Assembly (NCBI GenBank): GCA_036346355.1
Contig: CM070590.1
Coordinates: 40,023,749 to 40,087,748 of the forward strand
DNA length: 64,000 nucleotides
Reading direction: 5' to 3'
From: Rhipidocladum racemiflorum
Lineage: Eukaryota; Streptophyta; Magnoliopsida; Poales; Poaceae
Position 1 is the first letter of the stretch. Each line of letters opens with the position of its first letter. A program made the translations under genes and the position numbers. The notes beneath the pieces are model-generated. The model saw only the letters and a program-made list of their open reading frames with translations, searched no databases and was not told the origin of the DNA. Positions 1 to 12,289 of this stretch are shown here, one piece after another.

Positions 1-224
1 CACCCTTTAGGCATTAGACTCAGAGAGTTAGTTCGATTTAGATTTGCTTTGTTTCTTTGAGTGTGCAGTATGTGTTGCAAGGCCCTTAGGCATTGTAAGC
101 AGCCATACCAAGTTATTAATAATAAAGTTGGACCTTAAAGTTACCCCTTTCGCCCCGCATAAGTTCCATGTTACTTGTCTATTCTTGTTTCCCTCTCATC
201 TCTAAACCTAGAGCAAACCGACAG

Positions 225-303
225 ATGGTGAACACCCGTGGAAACTTTGGAAGCAATGGGAGTGGTTCTCGCCCAGCAGAAAACCCCAATGATGGAGCAC
301 CAG
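225..303 (+). pseudogene. gag of H, N-terminal fragment
   Basis: The first codons of Gag, beginning MVNTRGNF at the ATG at 225. The same start follows a conserved leader in T1 (4294), D (about 42770) and E (52829), which supports this start. The frame stops being gag at 304, where the LTR of T1 begins; the remainder of H gag continues at 12295. The preceding 1-224 is untranslated leader of H, downstream of where the extra pre-gag frame ends in D and E. Confidence 0.8.
299..303 (+). repeat. Target site duplication of T1, left copy
   Basis: ACCAG directly precedes the 5' LTR of T1 and is repeated at 12290-12294 directly after its 3' LTR. Element E, without the insertion, has a single copy of this site in gag. 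Confidence 0.93.
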
Positions 304-700
304 TGTAACATCCCAAAATTTTGCTTTTCTTAAAATCATGTGTGATTTGGCACTTTGGTGAATTTTTGGAATTTTCTGGAATTTATTTGGATTTATTTGG
401 AATTTATTTGAATTTATTCCATTTGGAAATAATTAAAGAATTTAATTTTGCAAATAAATTTTTGTTGGAAATATTTTATTTGAGTCCAAAATAATCCAAA
501 ATATTTTCGAATTTTACGGAATTTTAAAGTCATTTGCTATTTTTAATGAATTAAATGAATTCTTGGGAATTATTTTAAATATTAAATCGCTGGAAAATCT
601 AACTCGGGTCAAGCATCGTTTCATCCGGCCAAAGTCGGACTCGAGTCCACCGAGCCGATTGACTCGGCCGAACCCACTCCTAATTCCTAATCGATCCCAA

Positions 701-722
701 CCGTTGGATCAAGATCCAACGG
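701..722 (+). repeat. Palindrome in LTR, upstream of TATA
   Basis: A perfect 10-bp inverted repeat, CCGTTGGATC then AA then GATCCAACGG. The same palindrome recurs two or three times in most Tekay LTRs of this window. Confidence 0.85.
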
Positions 723-904
723 TGAGATCCGCCACCAGCCAAAGCCGTGTTCGGGCCAGGACCGATCGCGCCGTCGCGATAAACGTGGCCGTTAATCGCG
801 ATACGTGGGCGCCACGATTCGTCGTCTTCCGCGCCGAGCCGGACTCCGCCGCCGAGTGCGCGCCGTGATCGATTAGGGCTCATGCCTGAGCACGCCTCCG
901 GGGC

Positions 905-911
905 TATTTAA
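905..911 (+). promoter_or_regulatory. Candidate TATA box of T1 5' LTR
   Basis: TATTTAA about 601 bp into the LTR. The same motif lies 595-618 bp into four other long copies and 527 bp into G. It is followed by a GC-rich leader, as expected for the U3/R core promoter. Functional use is inferred. Confidence 0.6.
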
Positions 912-3633
912 TGCCGGATCGCACCGAGGACGCCGTGACCCAGCGCACTTCTTGCCCTAACCCGCTGAGCTCTAGCCGCCGTGAGGTTCGCCGAATCGCT
1001 CGCCCGTAGTTGCGTGAAGCGCCACCACGGTCCTTGCCTCGCCTCGCCGCCGTCATGATCCTCCGCCGCCATTGACCCCAGCATTCGAAACCCGGCCAAG
1101 CGAGCGCACCAAGACACCCTCCATCTCACGGAGCACGCCCCTAACCGCTGCTTTGGGTGGTCGCTGCCTCGTAGCCAGGCCGGCAGCCGAACTCTAGTGA
1201 AGCCATCGCGGCCGAGCTCCACTCAACCGTCCGATCAAGATCCAAAGGCCCGGATCGTGCACGTCGCCGGTGAGTTTCCGGGTTGAAAATCCTAGATCTA
1301 ATCCCAACCGTTGGATCTAGATCCAGCGACCACGATCGATCACGTCGCCCCAAGCACATGAGGCCAAACTCAATCCCGGTAGTCGGATTTCAAACCAGCG
1401 GCCCGCGATTGTGCCAGCGTCGAGGAAGCCGACGGCTGTCGGCGCCACGCAGCAGCGTCGTGATCCAGCGACACGCCGGGGCCGCGATGTCGGCGGCGAT
1501 ACCGTGACGTCACCCATGGCGTCATCGGTGGGACCCACTGTCGACACAGTGTTTGAGACCCCATTGACGTCGGCAATGACGTCACCAGGTGGGCCCACAT
1601 GTCGAGTCTCACGTGGAGCGTGGGCCAGAGTCCACGGTGGACCCAAGCCGAGTGTGAATGAGCCCATGGGCCAGGCTGGCGTCAAGAAAGGCCAATCAGG
1701 AGCTGCCACGTGTCCATCTTTGACGCAATAATTAATTTCGAAAAAGAAAATGATTTATTAATTCGAAATATTGATTCAGAATTTAGAATTCAAACTGGCA
1801 GCGCTTATAACTTTTGCGTTTCAACTCCGATTTGGGTGGTTCAAATTTCTAAATTTGTATAAAATTGAGATCTACCTAAATATGAATTTTCTTTAATTTT
1901 TGGACTAAAGTTTTTCTATGAAATATTATTTAATTGATTATTTTAACTTTAAATAATCATAACTTTGGCGTTTTAACTCCAAATTTGTGATTCCAGTTTC
2001 TAAAAATCCAGAAAATTATGTTCTCTCTGTTTATGGATTTTATTTGGAGTTTTAGGATCTTTGCATAGTGTTCATTTGTGTATTTGCTATTTGCACGCTT
2101 TACGAGTAGGCGTTGAAGTCTTAGGAAGGATTCGAGGGAGAAGTGTTGACTCGGGATCCAACTCAAGACCAAGAGCAAGTACTTTTTGAAGGCAAGTTGT
2201 GCTTTGACCATGTTGATCCCATTTGAAAATCTATTTTGATTTAAACTATTGCATGCTAGTTTAATTAGAAAGATACTTTGGTTTAAACACGGGGTTAGAT
2301 AAATACCAATTTGCTATATGACACCTTGATTACTTAAGTATGTGCCATGACCCTTTGTCACCCTAGTTGTGGTTTACTAGTTGGACCGATTATTAAATTG
2401 CCAACATGGGTTTAGATCGTTGTAGTATCTTGCTTAGACCGCTACGTGCTCATGACATGATTTTGGATAATCAAATGCTAATATGGACTTAATGATATAT
2501 TGAACCTGTTTTGGAAAAGTATCATGTGATGTTGATGGCACGTGGTGCATGGTAATCAAGCGGGGTTTGATAAACAGATTTGGCCGGGGCATGTGGCAAG
2601 AAATGTCAGGTGGGCCAGTTGTGGCATTGGGAGTGTTGATTTGGTTTTCGGGTAGTCTTGCCCTGGTCACTCTAAGGACTTAACCTTGCAAGCCTTTGGG
2701 CTAGGTCATACTTGCAACCACATGGATGGAATGGGGCGGCCCCTAGTTGACTAAGTCGCTAAGGACTCACTTGTGGAGCCTCGGTGTCGATTACACCGTT
2801 TGTGTGATTATGCGGGGGGCGTATCGTGGGCACGTGGCCAGGTACCCATCTAACGGTGTGTTGGTCCCATACTTCGCCTTGGCTAAGGGAAGGGATGGTG
2901 TAGAGCACGTGCCGAGGAAGGACCACTGTGTTGTTTGAGGAGGCTTAGAAGGCTTTGTTATGATCGCTCATTCGCATACTCTTGTATGGCGATTCACTAC
3001 GGTGACGTGGTGAGTGGATTGTATCTTGTGGGTAAAGTGCATAACCTCTGCAGAGTGTAGAATCTATTTGAATAGCCAGAGTCCACTGCGATTTGGACAA
3101 TGCTTCGGGAATTACAGTCAAGGTTAGATTTTACGAAAATAACTTGGATTTGAAAAGTTGGGTTGGTTTAACAAGAAGATGATGGAAATATGGTTTAGGA
3201 TGGGAAAAATGTTATTTAAACTTCTTGAAAAGTTATTTATGCTTTACTTATTTCTACCTGCTTTGAATCTACTTATATTACTTGTCAAAAGGCATTTCTT
3301 GCAAATATACTCCTGAGCTACTCCTTTGTACTAAGCCATGCATATAGTATATTAGCTTGCATTACATGCATGACTTCTTGAGTACCAAGTACTCACCCTT
3401 GCCCCAACACAATATCAGGTTGAAGAGGAGATTACGCCCGACTTTGGAGGAGGAACTCCAAGAGGACCGACTACTTAGGGATCTGAGCCCGGTCAGGTTG
3501 CTGTGGTATCTTGGATGGCGCCACGAGTTTATTTGATTTTCATTGCTATTGTTTCTCTCTGAATAAGTTTAGCCCTCTACGAGGCATATATTTGTAACTT
3601 GGCCATAAGGTCGAGTAACTTGATTATTACTTT

Positions 3634-3639
3634 AATAAA
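3634..3639 (+). promoter_or_regulatory. Candidate polyadenylation signal, T1 5' LTR
   Basis: AATAAA about 130 bp before the LTR end, just downstream of a region that in other copies forms a CTTGACC/GGTCAAG hairpin. It is conserved in most Tekay LTRs here. Confidence 0.5.
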
Positions 3640-3773
3640 GTACTTTTATGGTATCGATTGGTATGATTGTGATATTTAGATGTTAAAGGCTGTGTGTGCA
3701 CTAGCGGCGTTCTGGACTAGTGCTTTGAATACCACAGAGGGTCGGATTTGCAAATTCGGGGTCCCGACAGAGG

Positions 3774-3784
3774 TAGTATCGAGC
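3774..3784 (+). promoter_or_regulatory. Primer binding site of T1 (initiator-Met tRNA)
   Basis: Four bases after the LTR end. It matches the iMet primer site but reads TAGTATCGAGC where D and E read TGGTATCAGAGC: an A is missing at a CAG and one G is A. The missing base falls at a CAG site, the class of site where these copies often differ. Confidence 0.75.
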
Positions 3785-4293
3785 CATACTTGACTCGTGA
3801 GGCTCAACCCTAAGCTAGAATGGTCGTAGTGAGGATAAAACCTATTTTCTAAAAGCTAAAAGTTTGTCAAGATAAGAAATGACATCTCGACTTATCCCTT
3901 CTCTCTTTTTCTTGTCTCTTGCTGAAATTTTCCTTACCTTGTCACAATTTAAAGATTCCGAGTTCTTACGTAAAGCACTCTTGTGACCAGATGGAGGTTT
4001 TCTCGATGAGTGAGCATAGGTTCTATAGTGAGACTCCTTCACGAAGTCGAGTCATAGAATAAAGAAGAGTCACCTTTAGGCGTTAGACTCCAGAGTTAGT
4101 CCGATTTGGATTTGCTTTGTTTCTTTGAGTGTGCGTTATGTGTTGCAAGGCCCTTAGGCATTGTAAGCGACCATACCAAGTTATTAATAATAAAGATGGA
4201 CCTTAAAGTTACCCCTTTCGCCTCGCATAAAGTCCATATTACTTGTCTATTCTTGTTTCCCTCTCATCTCTAAACCTAGAGCAAATCAACAGG
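3785..4293 (+). other. T1 leader lacking the pre-gag frame
   Basis: Untranslated leader between primer site and gag. Compared with D, about 686 bp holding the extra pre-gag frame are missing. The junction is a single TGGAGG (3992-3997); D has this hexamer at both ends of the missing segment (41786 and 42472). The flanking leader is otherwise collinear. No gene is supported here. Confidence 0.7.
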
Positions 4294-5440
4294 ATGGTGA
4301 ACACCCGTGGGAACTTTGGAAGCAATGGGAGTGGATCTCGCCAGAAAACCCCAATGATGGAGCACCGGCACCGCCACTTTGGATGTGCAGAATTTTGGAG
4401 CATTTCTTGCTGCTCAGACCAGTTGATGCATGCTATGATGCAACAAATGCAGCACGTCACCGCTCAGGCCACTTTGCCAATCAAGTTAATCGAGGGACCA
4501 CGCTTGAGAATACAAAGGCTGTCGAGTTCATGAGGACTCACCCACCCACTTTCTCTGGAAATGCCAATCCATTGGAGGCCGATGATTGGTTAAGATCAAT
4601 TGAGAGGAAGCTACACATAGCCCAATGCATAGGAAATGAGAAGGTACTTTACGCTTCTCATCGATTGGAAGAAACATTGGCCGAATGGTGGGAGAACTTC
4701 GTGCTACGCTTGAGAGAACCCTCAAGATATCACTTGGGAAGAGTTCACGGCTGCATCTGACAGGTATCACGTGCCTGAAGGAATTATGGACCTTAAGAAG
4801 GAGGAGTTCAGAGCATCGAGGCAAGGTAATCACCCGGTGGCACTACTCACGAACAAGTTCACATGAGCTAGCACGCTACGCCTTCCTTTGAGGATGTAGC
4901 GACGGATAAATCCAGGCAGTCGTTTTATGAAGGGACTTAACTCGGGATTGCAAGTAGGGTTGATCACCCACACCTTTCCAGATTTCCAAGAGTTGGTGAA
5001 TAAGGCGCTTATTCTTGAGGACAAGCGCAAGAAGGCCGGATGAGAACAGAGCGCGAGGATGCAGCAGCAAGGATCACGTCGGGAGCATAGCAGCGCTTGA
5101 GAGTTGCACCAAATCAATTCTTGATTCCAACCACAGAATGCAACAAGGACACCATCCTCAGGCACCAAGACCCGCCAATCGAGAACTACCAAACCCCCAG
5201 CCTCGCTAGAACGCTACGAGGGCCTCAGCAAATGAGTGAACAATGAGACGCTGCTACAAGCGCAACGAGCCAGACACTTTGCCATGATTGTCAGAAGAAG
5301 ACAAAGAGAGCGACCCGATTCGCTTCAATCTAGGAACCACCCCAGCTAGGACGCCCGGCATCAGGAGCCACACCCCCAGGCCGTGGTGAGAGGCCGAGTC
5401 AACCATGTCACCGCGGATGCATTGCAAAATGCTACGGACG
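4294..5440 (+). pseudogene. gag of T1, frameshifted
   Basis: Capsid-type Gag of a Ty3/gypsy element, which would assemble particles and package element RNA. It starts MVNTRGNF at 4294. The recognisable core includes THPPTFSGNANPLEADDW and the segment LHIAQCIGNEKVLYASH (about 4530-4670). A zinc-knuckle-like region lies around 5238-5290, but the second cysteine codon reads arginine or lysine and spacing is lost. Several frame changes occur, mostly where E has CAG or CTG. It is joined to protease downstream as in related elements. Confidence 0.75.
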
Positions 5441-8400
5441 ATAAATCTTGGGTAAAGTTACTTGTTAACTTCGATTACTGCAGCGATTTTGTTTGACTCT
5501 GGAGCTTACGCATTCGTTTGTTTATGCAAGGTGTGCTACTAGAAATGACTTGAGAATTGCAAGACTTAAGTGCATGCTTTTAGTTCAAACCCACAGTTCC
5601 GAACTCCGAGCGGAAGTAGGATGTTCCGGGTGAGAATACTAATAGATGGAATAGAGTTCCTAGCAAACCTTATAATTTTGGAGACCAGGACCTTAGATGT
5701 TATATTGGGAATGGATTGGTTATCCAAGCACAAGGTTTGTATTGGATTGTGGGCGAAGGACTATCTCGATTGAGAGCAGTGTGGGAAGAAAGTGGAATTT
5801 CAAGCCACTGCAGATTAGAGATGGGCGATTGATGGTTAACTTGATACCAAGGCAATCAGCATAGAGGATGTCGAGTAGTGAATGAGTACCCGATGTTTTC
5901 AGAAGATCTACGGTATGCCGCTTGAGACAAGGACATAGAGTTTGTGATAGAGCTTGTGCAGGGTGCACAAGACCGATAGCAAAGAGACCCTATCGGATGT
6001 CAACCGAGGAGTTGGTAGAGATGAAGAAACAGCTAGAAGAGTTAATGGAGAAAGGATTTATCGAGACCAAGTTAGTGCGCCATGGGGAGCACCGAGTTTT
6101 GTTTGTCAAGAAGAAGGGCGGGAGTTTCGGGATGTGCATCGACTACCGTGCACTCAATGAAGTCACCGTGAAGAATAAGTATCCGCTACCCAGGATTGAT
6201 GATTTGTTTGATCGATTAAGAGGAGCGGAGTTTCTCCAAGATTGATACGAGATCGGGATATCATCGGTTAAAGATCCGATCGGAAGATATTCAAGACTCG
6301 TGCATTCTCGTCAAGATATGGACATTACGAGTTCTGATTATGTCCTTTGGGGTGACGAATCGCGGCTTATTTCATGAATATGATGAATAAGGTGTTCATG
6401 GAATATTTGGACAAGTTTGTAAATCGTGTTCATAGACGATATCCTAATCTACTCCAAGGCAGAGGATGAACATGCAGAACACTTAAAGGCGAGTTTGGAA
6501 AAGGCGAGGAGCGACAACTTTTTCGCCAAGTTCAGCAAGTGTGATTTTTGGAAGGACAAAGTGGAGTTTCTTGGACATGTAATGACTGAGAAGAGTCGCC
6601 GTAGATCCAAGCAAAGTAGAAGCTGTGTTACATTGGGAGCGGCGAAGGCGTGACCCAGTTCGGAGTTTCCTTGGAATGGCGAGGATATTACCGCCGTTTC
6701 ATCGAAGGTTTTTCGACAATTGCTTGAAACCTCTTACGCAATTCTTGAAGAAGGAAAAGAAGTTTGCATGGGCGCTTGAGAATGTGAGGAAGGATTTGAG
6801 GAGCTGAAGAAGCGATTGACATCAGCAGAGTGTTAGTTCTCTGGGATGTTGCTCAAAGCTTCGATATTTATTGTGACGCATCGCGCCAAGGACTTGGATG
6901 TGTCTTTGATCTGAGAATGGAAAGGTAAATCGCTTATGCATCAAGGCAGTGAGGCCGCATGAGGAAAATTATCCGACACATGACCTAGAGTTAGCCGCCG
7001 TAGTGCATGCTTTGAAGATATGGCGTCACTATCGATTGGAAACAGATGTGAAGTATATACGGATCATAAGAGCCTTAAGTACATATTCACCCGGTCGGAT
7101 CTGAATATGAGGCAAAGGAGATGGCTAGAATTGATCAAGGACTATAATGTTGGAATCCATTACCATCAGGGAAGGCCAGCGTAGTAGCCGATGCTCTGAG
7201 TCGGAAGAGCCATACAGTGAGTGCGTTGCTAGCCACAAGTCGAGGATGAGTTATGTGAGGATTTCAGAAAATGAAGATTGAGGTTGTACCTAAGCGGATT
7301 CTTGGCCGCCTTGGAAGTAAAGCCTACTTTAGAGGACCAGATCCGAGAAGGACGAGAAGGATGATGACAAGATCCGTAGGATTAAGTCCAAAATGGAGGA
7401 AGGCAAGGCAAAGGATTTCAAGCTAGGCGAGACAGGCAAGGCGCGTTATGGATGAAGGATCGCATTTGTGTGCCTAACAAAAGGAGTTAAAGCAAGCGAT
7501 TACGGAAGAAGCCCATGACTCTAAGTACTTTCGATTCATCACAGGCGCCAAGATGTATCGAGGATGCGAAGGAGAGATGCAGTGGCCGAGTATGAAATGT
7601 GAAGTTGCCGAGCATGTTGCATTGTGCGACGTATGCCGAGAGTCAAGGCAATGCATCGAGAGACCAGCGGGATTGCTACAACCACTGAAAATACACGAGT
7701 GGAAGTGGGAGGAAATCGGAATGGATTTCATTACCGGTTTGTCAAGACTCAAGGAGGTTATGACTCCATATGGGTTATAGTGGATCGCTTGACTAAAGTA
7801 GCCCATTTTATCCCACGTGAAGACCATTTACTCGGGAGATAAGTTAGCAGAGTTGTACATGATCAGATTGTTTGTTTGCACGAGTGCCAAAGAGGATTGT
7901 ATCAGACAGAGGTACCCAATTTACCTCAAGGTTACGGAATAAGTTGCATGAAGCCATGGGAACCCGTTTAAACTTCAAGATCTGACTTATCATCCATGCA
8001 GACGGATGGACAGGCCAGAAAGAGTCAACCAGATTCTAGAGGATATGTTGAGAGCTTGTGCATTGGCTTATGCTACCTCTTGGGATAAAAGTTTGCCGTA
8101 TGCCGAGTTTAGTTACAACAATAGTTATCAGGCTAGTTCTGAGATGTCACCTTTTGAGGCCTTTGTATGGTCGACCACTGTCGGACACCATTGAATTGGA
8201 ATGAGGCCGTGGCGCCCGTGTCTTTGGGCTTGATATTCTTCAAGAGGCCGAGGAGCAGATCGCTATGATTAGGAAAGGTTGAAGATAGCCCAATCTCGAC
8301 GAAGAGTTATCTTGACAATCGTCGCCGAGATTTGAGTTTTGAACGAAGACTTTGTATACCTCGAGAGTTACGCCTCTCGGGGAGTTAAGAGGTTCCATGC

Positions 8401-8772
8401 CAAAGGGAAACTCGCACCCGTTATGTTGGACCATTTAAGATTTTGAGTCGCAGAGGTGAAGTTGCCTACCGGTGGAGTTGCCACGATGCGTTGGCGAGGA
8501 GTGCATGACGTGTTCCATGTGTCCTGGGATTGAAGAAGTGTCTCGAGTTCTGAGGAGCAGGCACCGCTTAGAGTCAATTGAGTTGCAAGAGGATTTGACT
8601 TATAAGGAGCACCTGTGAGGATTCTAGACACAATGGATCGAGAAACTAGAAACAAGTCAACTTGATTCTGTAGAGTTCGATTGGAGCAACCATGAAGAAA
8701 GTGAAGCGACTTGGGAGCGCGAAGAGGATTTGAAGAAAGAATTTCCAAACCTATTTCTTTAGTGAGCCACGA
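5441..8772 (+). pseudogene. pol of T1, frameshifted (PR-RT-RH-IN-chromodomain)
   Basis: Polyprotein with protease DSGA at about 5495 and the ILGMDWLSKHK region near 5705. RT spans about 5975-6650, with the CIDYRALNEVTVKNKYPLPR block at about 6135 and the FIDDIL active-site block at 6428. RNase H spans about 6840-7210 (CDAS, TDHKSLKY, ADALSRK). Integrase spans about 7480-8240, with the zinc-finger region near 7590-7640, MDFITG near 7722 and the core end near 8150. The GPF motif and a chromodomain tail (about 8300-8760) follow. The frame changes more than ten times, so no intact product is encoded as written. In other copies the same sites are often intact or broken differently, so some breaks may be sequencing error. 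Confidence 0.8.
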
Positions 8773-8794
8773 ATCTAGGGGACGAGATTCTATT

Positions 8795-8802
8795 AAGGGA
8801 GG
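8795..8802 (+). promoter_or_regulatory. Polypurine tract of T1
   Basis: AAGGGAGG two bases before the 3' LTR; the primer for plus-strand DNA synthesis in this class. It is shorter than the G-rich tract of H and D, probably a homopolymer-length difference. Confidence 0.65.
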
Positions 8803-9206
8803 TTTGTAACATCCCAAAATTTTGCTTTTCTTAAAATCATGTGTGATTTGGCACTTTGGTGAATTTTGGAATTTTCTCGGAATTTATTTGGATTTATTTG
8901 GAATTTATTTGAATTTATTCCATTTGGAAATAATTAAAGAATTTAATTTTGCAAATAAATTTTTGTTGGAAATATTTTATTTGAGTCCAAAATAATCCAA
9001 AATATTTTCCGTAATTTTTTCTGGAATTTTACGAGTCATTTGCTATTTTTAATGAATTAAATGAATTCTTGGGAATTATTTTAAATATTAAATCATTTGG
9101 AAAATCCAACTCGGGTCAAATCTTGTTCATCCGAAGCCAAAGTCGGACTAGTCGACAGAGCGATTATTTCGGCCAGAACCCACTCCTAACTCCTAATCGA
9201 TCCCAA

Positions 9207-9228
9207 CCGTTGGATCAAGATCCAACGG
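9207..9228 (+). repeat. Palindrome in LTR
   Basis: Perfect inverted repeat of CCGTTGGATC with AA spacer, about 190 bp upstream of the TATA box; same position as 701-722 in the partner LTR. Confidence 0.85.
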
Positions 9229-9417
9229 TCGAGATCCGCCTCGACCATCGAAGCGAGTTCGGATCGGACCCGATCGCGCCCGTCGCGATCGTGGCCGTTA
9301 ATCGCGACACGTGGGCGGCCACGATTTCGTCGTCTTCCAGAATCGAAGCCGGACTCCGCCGCCGAGTGCTTGCCAGCCGTGATCGATTAGGGCTCATGCC
9401 GAGCACGCCTCCGAGGC

Positions 9418-9424
9418 TATTTAA
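9418..9424 (+). promoter_or_regulatory. Candidate TATA box, T1 3' LTR
   Basis: TATTTAA 613 bp into the LTR, in the same context as the other copies (GGCTATTTAATGCCGG). Confidence 0.55.
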
Positions 9425-9832
9425 TGCCGGATCGCACCGAGGACGCCGCCGTGACCCGCGCACTTCTTGCCCTAACCTGGCCAGAGCTCTAGCCGCCGTG
9501 AGGGTTCGCGGAATCGCTACGCTCGCGTAGTTCGCGTGAAGCGCCACCACGGTCCTTGCCTCGCCTCGCCGCCGTCGCGATCCTCGCCGCCATTGACCCC
9601 AGATTGAAACCCCGGCCAGGCGCACCGAAGACACCCTCCATCTCGCGAAGCACGCCCCAACCGCCCGTTTGGGTGGTCGCCCGATCTCAGCCGGCCGTGG
9701 CCGCGCAACTCGGCCAGTGAAGCCATCGCCGAGGCCAGAGCTCCACCAACCGTCCGATCAAGATCCAAAGGCCCAGATCGTGCCACGCCACTTCGGTGAG
9801 TTTCCCGTTGAAAATCCTAGATCTAATCCCAA

Positions 9833-9854
9833 CCGTTGGATCTAGATCCAACGG
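9833..9854 (+). repeat. Palindrome in LTR leader
   Basis: CCGTTGGATC, spacer TA, GATCCAACGG; perfect arms. It lies downstream of the TATA box and just after the GGTGAGTT site, so it would be in transcribed sequence. Confidence 0.85.
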
Positions 9855-12155
9855 CCCACGATCGATCCACGTCGCCCCAAGCACATGAGGCCAAACTCAA
9901 TCCCGGTAGTCGGATTTCAAACCAACGGCCACGATTGTGCCACGCAGCGTCCAGAAGTCGAACTCGTCGCGCCACGCCGCAGCGTCGCGTGGTCCATCAG
10001 CGACACGCTGCGGGCAGCGTGTCCGACGATCGCGGACGTCACCCATGACGTCATCGGTGGGACCCAATTGCCGCGATCAGTGGTCGAGCGGCCGACGCCA
10101 AAGAATGACGCCACCCGAGGGAGCCCACATGTCGGGCCTCACGTGGAGCCGTGGACCGAGTCCACGGTGGACCCAAGCCGAGTGTGGACCGAGCCCATGG
10201 GCCGTTGACGCCAAGAGGCCAATCAGGAGCTGCCACGTGTCCATGCCGACGCAATAATTAATTTCGAAAAGAAAATGATTTATTAATTCGAAATATTGAT
10301 TCAAATTTAGATTCAAACTTCAAACGCTTATAACTTTTGCGTTTCAACTCCGATTTAGGGTGGTTCAAATTTCTAAATTTGTATAAAATTGAGATCTACC
10401 TAAATATGAATTTTATTTAATTTTGGACTAAAGTTTTTCTCTGAAATATTATTTAATTGATTATTTAAACTTTAAATAATCATAACTTTTATGCGTTTAA
10501 CTCCAAATTTGGCGATTCCAGTTTCTAAAAATCCAGAAAATTATGTTCTCTCTGTTTATGGATTTTATTTGGAGTTTTGGGATCTTTTGCATAGTGTTCA
10601 TTTGTGTATTTGCTATTTGCACGCTTACGAGTAGACGTTGAAGTACTAGGAAGGATTCGAGGAGAAGTGTTGACTCAGGATCCAACTCAAGACCAAGAGC
10701 AAGTACTTTTTGAAGGCAAGTTGTGCTTTGACCATGTTGATCCCATTTCGAAAATCTATTTTGATTTAAACTATTGCATGCTAGTTTAATTAGAAAGATA
10801 CTTTGGTTTAAACCTGGGGGTTAGATAAATACCAATTTGCTATATGACACCTTGATTACTTAAGTATGTGCCATGACCCTTTGTCACCCTAGTTGTGGTT
10901 TACTAGTTGGACAGTATTAAATTGCCAACATGGGTTTAGATCGTTGTAGTATACTGCTTAGACCCGCTACGTGCTCATGACATGATTTTGGATAATCAAA
11001 TGCTAATATGGACTTAATGATATATTGAACCTGTTTTGGAAAAGTATCATGTGATGTTGATGGCACGTGGTGCATGGTAATCAACTGGGGTTTGATAAAT
11101 GTATTTCGGCCAGGGCATGTGGCAAGAGTAATGTCAATTGGGCAGGTTGTGGCATTGGGAGTGTTGATTTGGTTTTTCGGGTAGTCTTGCCCTGGTCACT
11201 CTAAGGACTTAACCTTGCAAGCCTTTGAACTGGGTCATACTTGCAACCACATGGCTGGAATGGGACGGCCCTAGTTGACTAAGTCGCTAAGGACTCACTT
11301 GTGGAGCCTCAGGGTGTCAGTTACACCGTTTGTGTGATTATGCGGGAGCGTATCGTGGCTGTGGCCAGTACCCATCTAACGGTGTGTTGGTCCCATACTT
11401 CGCCTTGGCTAAGGAAGGGATGGTGTAGAGCACGTCTGGAGAGGACCACCTGTGTTGTTTGAGGCTTCCGAAGGCTTTGTTATGATCGCTCATTCGCATA
11501 CTCTTGTATGGCGATTCACGGCCGACGTGGTGAGTGGATTGTATCTTGTGGGTAAAGTGCATAACCTCTGCCAGTGTAGAATCTATTTGAATAGCAGGAG
11601 TCCACGGTCGTGATCGACAATGCTCGGGAATTACAGTCAAGGGTTAGATTTTACGAAAATAACTTGGATTTGAAAAGTTGGGTTGGTTTAACAAAGAAGA
11701 TGATGGAAATATGGTTTAGGATGGGAAAAATGTTATTTAAACTTCTTGAAAAGTTATTTATGCTTTACTTATTTCTCTTGCTTTGAATCTACTTATATTA
11801 CTTGTCAAAAAGTCATTCTCGCAAATATACCTTGAGCTACTCCTTTGTACTAAGCCATGCATATAGTATATTAGCTTGCATTCTGCAGATGACTTGCTTG
11901 AGTACCAAGTACTCACCCTTGCCCCAACACAATATCAGTTGAAGAGGAGATTACGCCATGACTTTGGAGGAGGAACTCCAAGAGGACCCGACTACTTAGG
12001 GATGCGAGCCCGATCGGTTGCCTGTGGTATCTTGGATGGCGCCACGAAGTTTATTTGATTTTCATTGCTATTGTTTCTCTCTGAATAAGTTTCGCCCCTA
12101 CGAGGCATATATTTGTAACTTGGCCATAAGGTCTAGTAACGAGTTTTATTACTTT

Positions 12156-12161
12156 AATAAA
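12156..12161 (+). promoter_or_regulatory. Candidate polyadenylation signal, T1 3' LTR
   Basis: AATAAA, the position equivalent to 3634-3639 in the 5' LTR; expected site for ending T1 transcripts. Confidence 0.5.
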
Positions 12162-12289
12162 GTACTTTTATGGTATCGATTGGTATGATTGTGATATTTA
12201 CCGATGTTAAAGGCTGTGTGCACTAAGCGCGTTCTCGACTAGTCTTGAATACACTGAGGGTCGGATTTGCAAATTCGGGGGTCCCGACA

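Larger units (their letters stand above)
304..3769 (+). repeat. 5' LTR of T1 (3466 bp)
   Basis: Begins TGTAACATCCCAAAA and ends CGGGGTCCCGACA, directly before the primer site. The first 300 bp are AT-rich. A GC-rich block (about 600-1730) holds palindromes with GATCCAACGG arms, a TATA box at 905, a GGTGAGTT splice-donor-like site at 1269 and TGACGTCA at 1505 and 1577. An AT-rich stretch (1740-2090) follows, then a conserved short coding-like segment (about 2095-2225), an inverted repeat around GAGTACCAAGTACTC near 3379, and AATAAA at 3634. No protein gene is supported inside. Confidence 0.92.
304..12289 (+). mobile_element. Complete Tekay-lineage element T1, nested in gag of H
   Basis: About 12 kb, with LTRs at 304-3769 and 8805-12289, a primer site at 3774, gag-pol at 4294-8772 and a purine tract before the 3' LTR. 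Both LTRs start TGTAACATCCC, while other copies in the window start TGTAACACCCC, so the two ends belong together. Flanking ACCAG duplications confirm a single integration event. The LTRs are nearly identical except at CAG/CTG sites, pointing to a recent insertion. The interior lacks the extra pre-gag frame present in D and E. All coding domains are recognisable, but the frame changes many times. Confidence 0.93.
8805..12289 (+). repeat. 3' LTR of T1 (3485 bp)
   Basis: Pairs with 304-3769: same TGTAACATCCC start and CCCGACA end, same internal landmarks (TATA 9418, GGTGAGTT 9795, TGACGTCA 10046, AATAAA 12156). In the first 300 bp, differences from the 5' LTR lie at CTGGAA, CCAGAA and CTGAG sites plus one T-run length. 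Confidence 0.92.

Noticed and set aside
1317..1731. Overlapping open frames of 100-130 codons in T1 LTR leader
   Set aside because: Present on both strands in GC-rich sequence and disrupted in the partner LTR at 9900-10260.
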